Below, piece by piece: positions 40,059 to 48,896 of a stretch of DNA of 64,000 nt (position 1 is the stretch's first letter; every line of letters starts with the position of its first letter). This DNA comes from an uncultured Alphaproteobacteria bacterium. Its GTDB lineage: Bacteria; Pseudomonadota; Alphaproteobacteria; HIMB59; GCA-002718135. Below the pieces are notes generated by a model, which worked only from the letters and a program-made list of their open reading frames with translations, ran no database searches and was not told the origin of the DNA. The stretch spans positions 1-64,000 of the forward strand of contig CACHSZ010000003.1 of the NCBI GenBank assembly GCA_902582755.1, in the 5' to 3' direction. The translations under genes and the position numbers were made by a program.

Positions 40059-40491
40059 AATAACAATAAGTACCTTAATTTCATTCATTCCTTTATATGT
40101 TCTAGCTCACAAAGTAAATTTAGAGGACAAATCGTTAGAAAAGATTGTTAACGAAAGAATGGCATTAATGCAAAAAATTAAAAGCACATCATCGAAACTT
40201 TACAGATTAATAAATTCAGATCAATATGAGGAAATGTTAGAGCTTAATGAAACTCTTCTTCACTCAGCATCTGAATTTAAAGATTTTTATCCTGAAAATA
40301 GTCAAGCAGAAGGAGCTAGTGATAATATTTGGAGTGATCGTGAGACATTTAATGAATATAACCAAAACTTTGTAGATGATATCGAAATGATATCTTTAAG
40401 TATAGAATTAGAAGATAAAGAGATGATAAGTGATGCTATTAAAGCAATGGCTGCAAATTGCAGCACTTGTCATAAAAAATTTAGAAATTAA
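40042..40491 (+). CDS. Cytochrome c'-family periplasmic protein
   Basis: 149 residues with an N-terminal signal segment (about 1-22, FFKITISTLISFIPLYVLA). A helical region is followed by the C-terminal haem attachment site CSTCHKKF (Cys140, Cys143, His144), the layout of cytochrome c'/c-556 four-helix bundles. It lacks the usual full helix spacing check by structure, so the exact subfamily is open. It overlaps iolE by 17 bases, and its stop overlaps that of the convergent permease gene by four bases. Confidence 0.8.
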   Translation: MGIFFKITISTLISFIPLYVLAHKVNLEDKSLEKIVNERMALMQKIKSTSSKLYRLINSDQYEEMLELNETLLHSASEFKDFYPENSQAEGASDNIWSDRETFNEYNQNFVDDIEMISLSIELEDKEMISDAIKAMAANCSTCHKKFRN

Positions 40492-41198
40492 TTATTTAAT
40501 CTTAAGTGTGGATTATATTTCCATTCTAAATATTTAACAAATTGAACCATTAGAAAATTTAAAAAAAGATAAAGAATTCCTGCAGCAATAAATGCTTCAA
40601 CAGGTGCAAATGTTTTAGCCATTATCTTTCTAGCAATACCTGTCATTTCCATATAGGTTGTCAAACTAACTAAAGAGGTTGCTTTAACCATTAGTATTAA
40701 TTCATTACCGTAAGACGGTAGAACTTTTCGTATAGCTATAGGTAGAATAATTTTTCTTAAAAGTAAAAATTTTCCAAACCCAAGAGATAGGCCTGATTCA
40801 ACCTGACTTTTCTCAATTGATTGAATACCACCTCGAAAAATTTCTGCTCCATATGCAACAGTATTAATTGTAAGTGCTATTACTCCGCACCAAAAAGGTT
40901 CTTTCAATGCGTACCATAAAAAACTTTCTCGAATAAATTTTACTGAACCTAAACCAAAATAAATTAAATATATTTGAACTAGTAAAGGAGTTCCTCTAAT
41001 GACAAAAATATAACTAGCAATTGTTCTTGATAATAATGCAATTTTAGAAACTCTTCCTAGAGCAAATAATAATGCTAAAACAAAACCAACTGGTAATGAA
41101 ATTAATAATAATAAAATTGTATTATCTAAGCCAGATAGGACCAAAAAGAAATTTTCATAAATTAGAGAATTTTCAATACTATTTAAAAATTCAATCAT
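40488..41198 (-). CDS. Polar amino acid ABC transporter permease (HisM type)
   Basis: Inner-membrane permease of 236 residues with about five helices. The family motif is visible as TINTVAYGAEIFRGGIQSIEKSQVESGLSLG (the EAA loop, about residues 126-156). It ends with LPSYGNELILMVKATSLVSL. It overlaps a second permease by four bases, giving the heterodimer expected of the His/Arg/opine family. No ATPase or binding-protein gene is adjacent. Confidence 0.88.
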   Translation of the reverse strand: MIEFLNSIENSLIYENFFLVLSGLDNTILLLLISLPVGFVLALLFALGRVSKIALLSRTIASYIFVIRGTPLLVQIYLIYFGLGSVKFIRESFLWYALKEPFWCGVIALTINTVAYGAEIFRGGIQSIEKSQVESGLSLGFGKFLLLRKIILPIAIRKVLPSYGNELILMVKATSLVSLTTYMEMTGIARKIMAKTFAPVEAFIAAGILYLFLNFLMVQFVKYLEWKYNPHLRLNN

Positions 41199-41902
41199 GT
41201 CGAAAATCCTTTTGAATAATTTACTTCTAATGTTTTAAAAACCCTGCCAGAGATTGTTGTTAAACATAAATATAATATTGCGGCTGTTATTAAGAAAGTT
41301 AAAGGTGAATGCTCAACGTTAGAAGATATTCTAGATTGACGCATAATTTCAACAAGACCAGTTACGGAAATGAGCGAAGTATCTTTAAGAGTTATTTGCC
41401 ATACATTCCCTATTCCCGGTAAGGCATGTCTAATAACTTGAGGTGAAATAACTTTAAAAAAAATACTAAATTTATTCATACCCAGTGCTCTTGCAGCTTC
41501 TATTTGACCCTTAGATATAGCCAAATAAGAAGCTCTTAAAACTTCACTCGAATATGTAGCTGATATTACTGCAATGGCAATTGTCGCAATTGTAAGTGCG
41601 TTTAGTTCTATATATTTATTATATCCAAATACTTTAGCTATACTCATAACAACAGCATTGCCGCCAAAGAAAATTAGATAAATAACTAATAATTCAGGAA
41701 CACCTCTTATTACTGTCGTATAAAAATTTGCAATAAATCTTGTTATTCTGTTTTGTATTATCTTTGCCCAAACTGTAATAATTGCTAAAAAAAGACCCAG
41801 TCCCATTGATAAAATGCTTACTAGTAGAGTCATGAGTGTTGCAATAAGAAATTCATCGCCCCATCCTGCATCTCCAAATACAAGCTTATCAAATTTAAAC
41901 AT
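41195..41902 (-). CDS. Polar amino acid ABC transporter permease (HisQ type)
   Basis: Partner permease of 235 residues. It contains VIRGVPELLVIYLIFFGG and the EAA loop ATYSSEVLRASYLAISKGQIEAARALG (about 125-151), then GIGNVWQITLKDTSLISVTGLVEIMRQ. The order HisQ then HisM with a four-base overlap is normal for the family. The substrate cannot be deduced; basic amino acids or opines are the common choice. Confidence 0.88.
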   Translation of the reverse strand: MFKFDKLVFGDAGWGDEFLIATLMTLLVSILSMGLGLFLAIITVWAKIIQNRITRFIANFYTTVIRGVPELLVIYLIFFGGNAVVMSIAKVFGYNKYIELNALTIATIAIAVISATYSSEVLRASYLAISKGQIEAARALGMNKFSIFFKVISPQVIRHALPGIGNVWQITLKDTSLISVTGLVEIMRQSRISSNVEHSPLTFLITAAILYLCLTTISGRVFKTLEVNYSKGFST

Positions 41903-41961
41903 ATAAAGCTAAACAAGTAATGATGAAAAATATACTTGTCTACCTTCTAATGTATGAAATT

Positions 41962-42936
41962 TTAAATCAGAACTTTTTCTATTTCTTCAATCACTCTAGA
42001 GACAGGTATTTTATTGATATTTTTTGAGTTAAAATCACTTGAAGATATAGAAAATAGATTTGGATTTTCAGGAGTAAATTTTGTAGAATCTTTTGGACCA
42101 AAAAGTTTAATTAATGGGCAATATCCAGTGGACAACATATGACTAACACCACTATCGTTCGATATGGCTAATTGTAAATATTTTGTGGTAGCCATAACAA
42201 TTTCTATATTTTGAAATCCAGTAATATGATCCTCGATAAATATTGAGTGAGGAAAGATATTTTTTAATTTTTCTTTTAAATAAAGTTCATCAGGTCCAAT
42301 AAAAAAAACTATAGTCTTATTATTTACTTGAAGATAGTTACATAACTCGATGTATTTTTCTAAAGACCAAATCTTATTTTTTTCACCTGCACCGGGTGCA
42401 ATTCCTACATAGCTTTTATGTTTTAATAAAATATTACTTATTATTCCTTCGAGATTTTCACTTATTGGAATTTTAAAATCACTTCTATTTTTTTTAGAAA
42501 CTATTAAATCTAATAAATCTAAAATGTAGTTTAAGTAATACTTTCTTTTCTTGTTGCTTTTAATTTTTTTAGAAGAAAAAAAACCATTAGCTGATCCAGA
42601 AATAAAATTTTTATGCTTGATTCGTTTTAATGCTATAGTTCTTATTACTGATTTTTGTGTATCTAAAATATAATCAAAAAAATCATTCTCTAAATTATAT
42701 TTTTTTGATATTTTATTCCAAAAAAATGGACTAAGATCTGCTTGATCAAGAATCTCATCAATATAATTACTTGCAATGAATTTAAGAGTGCTTGAATAAA
42801 CAGTCTTACCCTTATTAGTAAGCCAATATAATTTATAGTCTGGAAGTCTTGATTTAATTTCGTAAAGAAGTTGTAATTTAATTATTCCATCTCCAATTTT
42901 TTCACCATTTGAAAAAACTAAAATTTTTTTAGTCAT
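41962..42936 (-). CDS. Family 9 glycosyltransferase (heptosyltransferase-like)
   Basis: About 324 residues with the two-domain GT-B layout of ADP-heptose:LPS heptosyltransferases. GEKIGDGIIKLQLLYEIKSRLP is at the N-terminus (typical GDxL motif region). The nucleotide-binding half has VGIAPGAGEKNKIWSLEKYIELC, AISNDSGVSHMLSTGYCPLIKLFGPKDSTKFTPE and a final helix. The donor and acceptor are unknown; a role in surface glycan synthesis is likely. The frame is open to a GTG at 42954; I prefer the ATG at 42936, giving MTKKILVFSNGEKIGDG. Confidence 0.75.
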   Translation of the reverse strand: MTKKILVFSNGEKIGDGIIKLQLLYEIKSRLPDYKLYWLTNKGKTVYSSTLKFIASNYIDEILDQADLSPFFWNKISKKYNLENDFFDYILDTQKSVIRTIALKRIKHKNFISGSANGFFSSKKIKSNKKRKYYLNYILDLLDLIVSKKNRSDFKIPISENLEGIISNILLKHKSYVGIAPGAGEKNKIWSLEKYIELCNYLQVNNKTIVFFIGPDELYLKEKLKNIFPHSIFIEDHITGFQNIEIVMATTKYLQLAISNDSGVSHMLSTGYCPLIKLFGPKDSTKFTPENPNLFSISSSDFNSKNINKIPVSRVIEEIEKVLI

Positions 42937-43160
42937 ATTAGAACACTTTAACACAAATTTTTTAAGAGTCTAATTTTGAAGAATTGTAAGATTAAATAGC
43001 GTAAATAAAACACAACATTTCGAGGGTGATAAAAGGTGACATTTACGACCTAATTAATTAACCAAAAATTATCAAAACTTAGACTTTTCTCTAATAAAAT
43101 CTGTGTAGTTTATCTTTGCAAAAGCAAGGGAGTTACCTTCAAAAAAAAAGTAAAAAAAAG

Positions 43161-43236
<76 letters not shown>

Positions 43237-43288
43237 ACAAGACATCAGATAAAGTATTTATAATTAAATTCAATTAAAAATAGAAAAA

Positions 43289-43468
43289 TTAATCAGATTT
43301 TATTTGCAGCCCATGTTCATCAGTTAACCATTTCATCAAATCAAGACTAGCACATTTTTTTGAACAAAAAGGTATAAATGGTTCCTTAGAAACCTTTTTA
43401 CATGTTGGGCATTTAGATTTTTTTTTTAATGAAATAATATTATTTTTTTTGGATTTTTTTACTTCCAT
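43289..43468 (-). CDS. yacG: DNA gyrase inhibitor YacG-like zinc protein
   Basis: A 59-residue protein that I found by translating past the infA stop. It has the four-cysteine zinc motif Cys20-x2-Cys23 and Cys35-x3-Cys39 (KCPTCKK and PFCSKKCA), followed by [14 protein letters not shown], the pattern of YacG. YacG is known to bind and inhibit DNA gyrase in Escherichia coli. The ATG lies inside the last codons of infA (10-base overlap), so the two are translationally coupled. A basic N-terminal extension of about 18 residues precedes the zinc motif. Confidence 0.85.
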   Translation of the reverse strand: MEVKKSKKNNIISLKKKSKCPTCKKVSKEPFIPFCSKKCASLDLMKWLTDEHGLQIKSD

Positions 43469-43677
43469 CTAAAAGTAATTCTACCTTTTGTTAAATCATA
43501 AGGTGTCATTTCTACTGTCACTTTATCACCAGCTAATACTCTTATTCTATTTTTTCTCATTTTTCCTGATGAGTGAGCTAGAATTTCATGATCATTTTCT
43601 AATTTTACTTTAAACATTGCATTTGGAAGAAGTTCTAAGACAACTCCTTGAAATTCAATCGATCCTTCTTTTGGCAT
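43459..43677 (-). CDS. infA: Translation initiation factor IF-1
   Basis: Essential single OB-fold protein, 72 residues, the standard length. It reads [20 protein letters not shown] and later [20 protein letters not shown] and [12 protein letters not shown], as in the family. It lies 23 bases downstream of hisD and overlaps yacG. Confidence 0.97.
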   Translation of the reverse strand: MPKEGSIEFQGVVLELLPNAMFKVKLENDHEILAHSSGKMRKNRIRVLAGDKVTVEMTPYDLTKGRITFRWK

Positions 43678-43700
43678 ATTTTATAAGCTTATAGTAAAAA

Positions 43701-44981
43701 TTATTTCTTTTGTCTAATTTTAACTGACAATTTATGTCCATCTAGACCTTCAAGTCCTGACATTTTTTCAGTATCTTCCGAAAGAGCATTAAAAGATTTT
43801 TTATTCATATCAACAACAGAGGTTCTTTTCATAAAATCTAAAACACCTAGACCTGATGAAAATTTTGCTGCTCCTGATGTTGGCAATACATGGTTAGTTC
43901 CTACAATATAATCACCAAAAGCTTCGACAGAGTATTCACCTAAAAATATACCGCCAGCATTATTTATATTCGATAATAATTTTTTATTATTAGAAATGTG
44001 AATATGTAAATGTTCTGGTGCAACAAAATTTATGATTTCTGAAGCAAGTTCTATATTATCGACCAAAGCAATAATTCCATTATTATTTAAACTTTTTTCA
44101 ATTATTTTCTTTTTTGATAAATCTTTTTTAATTTTTTTAATTGAACTTAAGACTTTAGTTGCAAAATCTTTACTATCCGTAATTAAAATTGATTGTGCAT
44201 TTTCATCATGTTCTGCTTGAGCTATTAGATCTGATGCTACCCAATCTGGATTGTTATTGTTATTTGCAACAACTATTATTTCAGATGGTCCTGCTAGTAA
44301 ATCTATACCTACTTTTCCATACAATTGTTTTTTTGCCTCTGCTACATAAGCATTACCAGGTCCAAATATTTTATTGACTGGCTTAATAGTTTGAGTGCCA
44401 AACGTTAGTGCACTAATAGCTTGGGCTCCTCCTACAAAATACGTTTCTTTAATACCTAATTCGCTTATTAATTTTATAAAATATGGATTAATTGATTTAG
44501 TTGGTGGTGTGATACAAACAATTCTTTTTACTCCAGCTATGATTGCAGGTACTGCGTTCATAATTAAAGATGAGGGATAAAAAGCCCTTCCTCCAGGTAC
44601 GTACAAGCCAACTGAGTCAATAGGTTTCCATACAGATTTCAATGTTGCACCATTATTAGTATAGATGATATTTTTAGGTAATTGTTTTTTGTGAAATAAT
44701 GAAATATTTTTTATAGCTTTTTTAAAACTATTAAATATTTGTGACTCAACTTTAGATTGTATTTTTATTTTAGATAAATCTAAACTAAGATCTTGTTTGC
44801 TAATTTTAACTTTATCAAATTTTGCTGCATACTTAATTAGAGATTTATCGCCATTTTTTTTAACATCATAAATAATTTTTTTTACATCTTCTTGAATTGA
44901 TTTACTTGATAATGAATTTCTTTTTTCAATCTTTGTCTTAAATTGATTATAAAAATTTTTATTAAATTTTATTATTTTCAT
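43701..44981 (-). CDS. hisD: Histidinol dehydrogenase
   Basis: Catalyses the last two steps of histidine synthesis (histidinol to histidine), 426 residues. Motifs are SVGLYVPGGRAFYPSSLIMN, GGAQAISALTFGTQTI, FGPGNAYVAEAKKQLYG, DLLAGPSEI, DLIAQAEHDENAQ (zinc ligand region), FVAPEHLHIH and GDYIVGTNHVLPTSGAA. Its start overlaps the hisG stop by four bases. Confidence 0.97.
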   Translation of the reverse strand: MKIIKFNKNFYNQFKTKIEKRNSLSSKSIQEDVKKIIYDVKKNGDKSLIKYAAKFDKVKISKQDLSLDLSKIKIQSKVESQIFNSFKKAIKNISLFHKKQLPKNIIYTNNGATLKSVWKPIDSVGLYVPGGRAFYPSSLIMNAVPAIIAGVKRIVCITPPTKSINPYFIKLISELGIKETYFVGGAQAISALTFGTQTIKPVNKIFGPGNAYVAEAKKQLYGKVGIDLLAGPSEIIVVANNNNNPDWVASDLIAQAEHDENAQSILITDSKDFATKVLSSIKKIKKDLSKKKIIEKSLNNNGIIALVDNIELASEIINFVAPEHLHIHISNNKKLLSNINNAGGIFLGEYSVEAFGDYIVGTNHVLPTSGAAKFSSGLGVLDFMKRTSVVDMNKKSFNALSEDTEKMSGLEGLDGHKLSVKIRQKK

Positions 44982-45625
44982 TTAACAAAAGTACCTATTT
45001 CAGAAATAATTTTTGAAACCTCATTCATATTTGTCTTATAAGCTGATCTATTGACAATTAATTTAGATTGAATTTTCATTATTTCTTCAATTTCAGTCAA
45101 ACCATTTTCTTTCAATGTTTTTCCTGTAGAAACTAAATCTACAATTCTTCTACACATATTTAAAGAGGGAGCTAATTCCATTGATCCACTTAGTTTTATA
45201 ATTTCTACTTGTATCCCCTTATTATAAAAAAATTTTTTAGTAATATTTGGGTATTTAGTAGCAATTCTTATATTGCTCCAAGTTTCTGGATCCTCTTTTT
45301 TTAATAAAGATTTCAAAGCAGCTACAGAAATTCGACAGTGACCAATATTTAAATCAAGCGGAGCGTATATTTCTGAGTAATCAAATTCATTAATTACATC
45401 TTCACCAGCTATTCCTATTTGCGCAGCTCCAAATGCAACAAATGTACATGCATCAAATGCTCTTACTTTAATATACTCAATGTTTCTTTTTTTAGATTTA
45501 AAAGTTAACTTTCTTGTATCTTTATCAAATAGTAGAGGATCAGGGGCAAAACTTGTTTTAAGTAACAAGTTTTTACATTCTTTTGTTATTCTGCCTCTTG
45601 GTACTGCAATAACTATTTTGCTCAT
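44978..45625 (-). CDS. hisG: ATP phosphoribosyltransferase, short form
   Basis: First enzyme of histidine synthesis, 215 residues. This is the short HisG form, which lacks the C-terminal regulatory domain and normally works with HisZ. Sequence features are IAVPRGRITKEC at the start, AAQIGIAGEDVINEF, and the phosphate-binding region DLVSTGKTLKENGL. No hisZ is in the window, so it must lie elsewhere or be absent. It is coupled to hisD. Confidence 0.93.
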   Translation of the reverse strand: MSKIVIAVPRGRITKECKNLLLKTSFAPDPLLFDKDTRKLTFKSKKRNIEYIKVRAFDACTFVAFGAAQIGIAGEDVINEFDYSEIYAPLDLNIGHCRISVAALKSLLKKEDPETWSNIRIATKYPNITKKFFYNKGIQVEIIKLSGSMELAPSLNMCRRIVDLVSTGKTLKENGLTEIEEIMKIQSKLIVNRSAYKTNMNEVSKIISEIGTFVK

Positions 45626-45671
45626 AAATTGCAGGCTTTTATATTGTGATCAAAGAAAAAACTAGAAAAAG

Positions 45672-46928
45672 TTAGCTTTTCTTTCTTTTTATTTTTACTC
45701 CCAAACTACCTAATGTTTTTTCAATATTTTCATAGCCTCTATCAAGATGATAGACACGATTTAGTATTGTTTGACCATTTGCATTCATAGCAGCTAAAAC
45801 TAAACTTATACTAGCTCGTAAATCACTAGCCATTACCTGCGCTCCTTTAAATGTTTGATTACCTATAATTGTAGCAGTATCTTTTTCTACTGTAATATTT
45901 GCACCTAATCGATTCAGTTCAGGAACATGCATAAATCTATTTTCAAAAATTGTTTCTTTAATTTTTGACTTCCCATCAGAGATACACATAAGAGACATTA
46001 ACTGAGCCTGTAAATCGGTGGGGAAACCTGGATATGGACTAGTTGAAAGACTACTAGATTTTAGTTTTGATCCTTTAAAAACTATTATTGAATTTTTACT
46101 CACTTTTAATTTTGCACCCATTTTTTTTAAAATATCAATTAAGGATTTTAAATAAATAGTATTAAAGTTATTTATTTCTAAAGCTGAATTTAACATCAAA
46201 GCTGCAATTATATATGTGCCGGCTACAATTCTATCAGAAATTATCTCATGCTCTGCTTTTTTTAATTTTGTAACACCTTGAACAAGAATAGTTTTTGTAC
46301 CATGACCTTCTATTTTTGCACCCATTTTTATAAGACAGTTTGACAAATCTTCTATTTCTGGTTCTCTTGCAGCATTAGAAATTTTAGTTTCACCTTTTGC
46401 CAATACCGAAGCCATCAGTATATTTTCAGTTGCTCCTACACTTGGAAAAGGTAATTTTATTTTATTTCCAATCAATTGTGATTTAACACTGCCAACTACA
46501 AAGCCATTTTGAATTTCAAAATTAGCTCCCAATTTTGATAAACCTGCAAGATGTATATCTATTGGTCTAGTTCCAATGGCACATCCACCTGGTAAAGATA
46601 TTCTAGCCTCACCAAATCGAGAAAGTAATGGGCCTAGAATCAATATAGAAGCTCTCATTTTTCGCACAACATCATAATCTGCTGATAGATTCTTAATTTT
46701 TGAGGGACTTATTTTTAATTTATTTTTTTTGTGTTCAATTTTTACACCATAATTTTTCAATAATTTTATTAAATTTAGAACATCAACCACATTAGGTACA
46801 TTTGAGAGTTTTAAAGTTTTTTCAGATAAAAGAGAAGATACTATAATCGGTAGTGCAGAATTTTTTGAACCATGAACATTAACTGAGCCAGAAATTTTAG
46901 AACCTCCTTTTATTATTAATTTATCCAT
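45672..46928 (-). CDS. murA: UDP-N-acetylglucosamine 1-carboxyvinyltransferase
   Basis: First committed step of peptidoglycan synthesis, 418 residues, EPT/RTPC fold. It has GSVNVHGSKNSALPI (substrate loop), SLPGGCAIGTRPIDIHL with the fosfomycin-target cysteine in GGCAIG, STSPYPGFPTDLQAQ, and ENRFMHVPEL. The start lies inside the stop region of the 49-residue gene upstream. Confidence 0.97.
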   Translation of the reverse strand: MDKLIIKGGSKISGSVNVHGSKNSALPIIVSSLLSEKTLKLSNVPNVVDVLNLIKLLKNYGVKIEHKKNKLKISPSKIKNLSADYDVVRKMRASILILGPLLSRFGEARISLPGGCAIGTRPIDIHLAGLSKLGANFEIQNGFVVGSVKSQLIGNKIKLPFPSVGATENILMASVLAKGETKISNAAREPEIEDLSNCLIKMGAKIEGHGTKTILVQGVTKLKKAEHEIISDRIVAGTYIIAALMLNSALEINNFNTIYLKSLIDILKKMGAKLKVSKNSIIVFKGSKLKSSSLSTSPYPGFPTDLQAQLMSLMCISDGKSKIKETIFENRFMHVPELNRLGANITVEKDTATIIGNQTFKGAQVMASDLRASISLVLAAMNANGQTILNRVYHLDRGYENIEKTLGSLGVKIKRKKS

Positions 46929-47070
46929 TTTTACTAATAGCTTTTTTTCTTTTTAAAATATTTGATTTGAGTTTTTTTTCTAACCTTTTTAATCTCGTTA
47001 ATCGTATTTCTTTTTTAGAATCATTTTTTGCAAGATGTATATCTTTTTCTTTATTTAATTTATCTGTCAC
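46921..47070 (-). CDS. Small highly basic protein upstream of murA (hypothetical)
   Basis: 49 residues from a GTG at 47070 to a TAA at 46921-46923, starting VTDKLNKEKDIHLAKNDSKK and continuing with a Lys/Arg-rich helix (EIRLTRLKRLEKKLKS). Its stop overlaps the murA ATG (ATGGATAA), so it would be translationally coupled to murA. It fills nearly the whole space between the DUF2256 gene and murA. I recognise no family. The size and AT-rich composition mean chance cannot be excluded. Confidence 0.45.
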   Translation of the reverse strand: MTDKLNKEKDIHLAKNDSKKEIRLTRLKRLEKKLKSNILKRKKAISKNG

Positions 47071-47079
47071 AAATAAGAT

Positions 47080-47241
47080 TTAATTATTGTTATTATTTTT
47101 TTTTAATCCATTTTTAGAGCATTTCTTAGAACAATATAAAACATTTTTCCAATCTCTTTCCCATTTTTTTCTCCAAGAGAATGGCCTATTGCAAACAATA
47201 CAAATTTTAGATGGTAAGTTTTTCTTCAAGATTTTACTCAA
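47080..47241 (-). CDS. DUF2256 family zinc-ribbon-like protein
   Basis: About 53 residues with the DUF2256 pattern: [20 protein letters not shown], then [10 protein letters not shown]. Four cysteines are positioned for one zinc (C-x2-C and C-x3-C). The function is unknown. The frame is open to 47268. I placed the start at the TTG at 47241, which overlaps the transporter stop (TTGAGTAA), but a second TTG at 47229 is equally possible. The C-terminus is an Asn-rich tail. Confidence 0.75.
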   Translation of the reverse strand: MSKILKKNLPSKICIVCNRPFSWRKKWERDWKNVLYCSKKCSKNGLKKNNNNN

Positions 47242-48385
47242 ATAGGTAAAAATATCCGTAGGCAACAACTAATGCAGGAATTGCACTATATAGTGTAGCT
47301 AAAATCGCAGCTTTTGGGGCAAGAGCAATTGCTGGGAATAAAGCATCACCATCATTTGAAATAGCATTACCAAGCTCGGCAGAAAGAGGAATATAACCAT
47401 TTAGATAAAACGTTGCTACAACAACTTGCGGTCCACAACCAGGTAAAAACCCAAATAGAATTGCTACTAATGGAACAAACGGTAGCCATAAATCAAAAAA
47501 TATTTTTAAATCTAAACTTGTAAAATACATAAATATTTCAAAGACAAGGAAACCACTAATGACCCAAGTGGTTACAAAATTAGTTGTATCTACTACTCTT
47601 GATAATAATCCTCTGCTTTTGTCAGTTGAGCATTGAAAATCACTTAATGGATTTAATGACCACATAAATATTGAAAGTATTGCTCCAGCAGAAGCTACGA
47701 AAACTAAAAGTGAGTTATAAGCTGGCGAAACAAATTCTATCTGGAATGCAACTAGAATACCTAAAATAAAACCAGGAATAAATAAAAACAGCCAAAAGAA
47801 ATTAAAATTTGATACAAAAGTTTTATTTATTTTCTCAAATTCAACTTTTATTTTTGTCTCTGATTGCATAAAATTTATACCATGTATAAAATCAATTATA
47901 TAACCTGAAATTGATCCAACAATTATTCCAACACCAAAGATTAAAAGTCCTGTTGTGGGCTCAATAGCAAGTATTAAAAAAGCAGCATCACCCATTGTTG
48001 CAGTTAACACAGCGACTAAGGATCCAAAAGAAATACGACCCTGAATATATTGCGTCACAACTATTATAGCTCCACCACATCCAGGTATTGCACCTAAAAA
48101 AGCAGCTATACCGACATGGAACTTTTGTGTTTTAGATAAAAAATTCTTAACATCAAATTTTGTTAAACTATCCAAGCCAATAAAAACAAATAGAGTAAAT
48201 CCAACAAAAACAGATACCTGTATATAAGCATCTATCATTGATGATCTTATGACTTCTCCAAACTCTCCTCCTTGAAAAACAAGAGAAAGAAGCAAAAGAC
48301 CAAAAAAAGATTTCTTTAATAACCTTCCATCATTCTCAAGAATGATTTTGGTTTTTTCATTAATAGCATTAATTAGTGCATTCAT
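47234..48385 (-). CDS. Putative manganese/heavy-metal transporter, ten-helix family
   Basis: Integral membrane protein of 383 residues with about ten hydrophobic segments. Two related halves carry the motifs [18 protein letters not shown] (about 104-121) and [18 protein letters not shown] (about 315-332), followed by GDAAFLIL and [10 protein letters not shown]. This paired PGCG pattern is that of the ArsP-like ten-helix exporter family. The divergent mntR and the MntR box between them imply Mn control. The direction of transport (efflux or uptake) is not known from sequence. Confidence 0.8.
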   Translation of the reverse strand: MNALINAINEKTKIILENDGRLLKKSFFGLLLLSLVFQGGEFGEVIRSSMIDAYIQVSVFVGFTLFVFIGLDSLTKFDVKNFLSKTQKFHVGIAAFLGAIPGCGGAIIVVTQYIQGRISFGSLVAVLTATMGDAAFLILAIEPTTGLLIFGVGIIVGSISGYIIDFIHGINFMQSETKIKVEFEKINKTFVSNFNFFWLFLFIPGFILGILVAFQIEFVSPAYNSLLVFVASAGAILSIFMWSLNPLSDFQCSTDKSRGLLSRVVDTTNFVTTWVISGFLVFEIFMYFTSLDLKIFFDLWLPFVPLVAILFGFLPGCGPQVVVATFYLNGYIPLSAELGNAISNDGDALFPAIALAPKAAILATLYSAIPALVVAYGYFYLFE

Positions 48386-48405
48386 TAAATGTATATATAG
48401 CTAAT

Positions 48406-48427
48406 AAATGTAGCTATGGCTATATTT
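48406..48427. promoter_or_regulatory. MntR operator
   Basis: A 22-base imperfect palindrome of the form AAATGTAGC-N4-GCTATATTT, lying between the divergent transporter and mntR genes. The known enterobacterial MntR box is AAACATAGC-N4-GCTATGTTT. The two agree at 17 of 22 positions including the central TAGC and GCTA. Position and family both fit Mn(II)-dependent control of the transporter, and possibly of mntR itself. Confidence 0.8.
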
Positions 48428-48450
48428 ACTATTAATTTTTTTCAAATTTT

Positions 48451-48855
48451 ATGATAAAAATAGGTATGTCATTCAGCAAAGTCCGAAATGCTCATAAAAC
48501 AGAAAACACAGAAGATTATTTAGAACTAATTGCAGAACTTTTAAATTCCAAAGGAGAGGCTCGTATCGTTGATATTGCTGAAAGCTTGGGTATTGCGCAG
48601 GCTACAGCCAATAAAACAATCCAAAGATTACAAACACAGGGTTATATTAAAAGAGAACCCTATCGATCGATATTCTTAACTTTTAAAGGTCAGAAAATAG
48701 CAAGTGAATCAAAAAAAAGGCATAATATAGTTTACAATTTTTTACTAAATCTTGGTTTAGACAAAAATACGGCCTCTGAAGATGCTGAAGGAATTGAACA
48801 TCATGTTAGTGAAAAGACACTTCGAAAAATGGATAATTTTAACTCGAAAAAATAA
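48451..48855 (+). CDS. mntR: Manganese transport regulator MntR (DtxR family)
   Basis: 134-residue Mn(II)-responsive DNA-binding protein. The winged helix lies about residues 20-80 (EDYLELIAELL, DIAESLGIAQATANKTIQRL), and the dimerisation part contains SKKRHNIVYNFL and DAEGIEHHVSEKTL. The expected metal ligands are seen at His91, Glu113, Glu116 and His117. It has no C-terminal SH3 domain. An internal ATG at 48466 could be the true start. It is divergent from the transporter it probably controls. Confidence 0.92.
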   Translation: MIKIGMSFSKVRNAHKTENTEDYLELIAELLNSKGEARIVDIAESLGIAQATANKTIQRLQTQGYIKREPYRSIFLTFKGQKIASESKKRHNIVYNFLLNLGLDKNTASEDAEGIEHHVSEKTLRKMDNFNSKK

Positions 48856-48896
48856 ATTTAAACTATTGCCAAATCAATTTTATCTAGTGTATAAAA

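Noticed and set aside
42937-43160. Gap of about 220 bases between the glycosyltransferase and tRNA-Phe with a slightly less AT-rich patch (GAGGGTGATAAAAGGTGACA near 43022)
   Set aside because: I could not find an open frame of meaningful length, a clear hairpin or a known RNA motif. It may hold the promoter of the glycosyltransferase gene.
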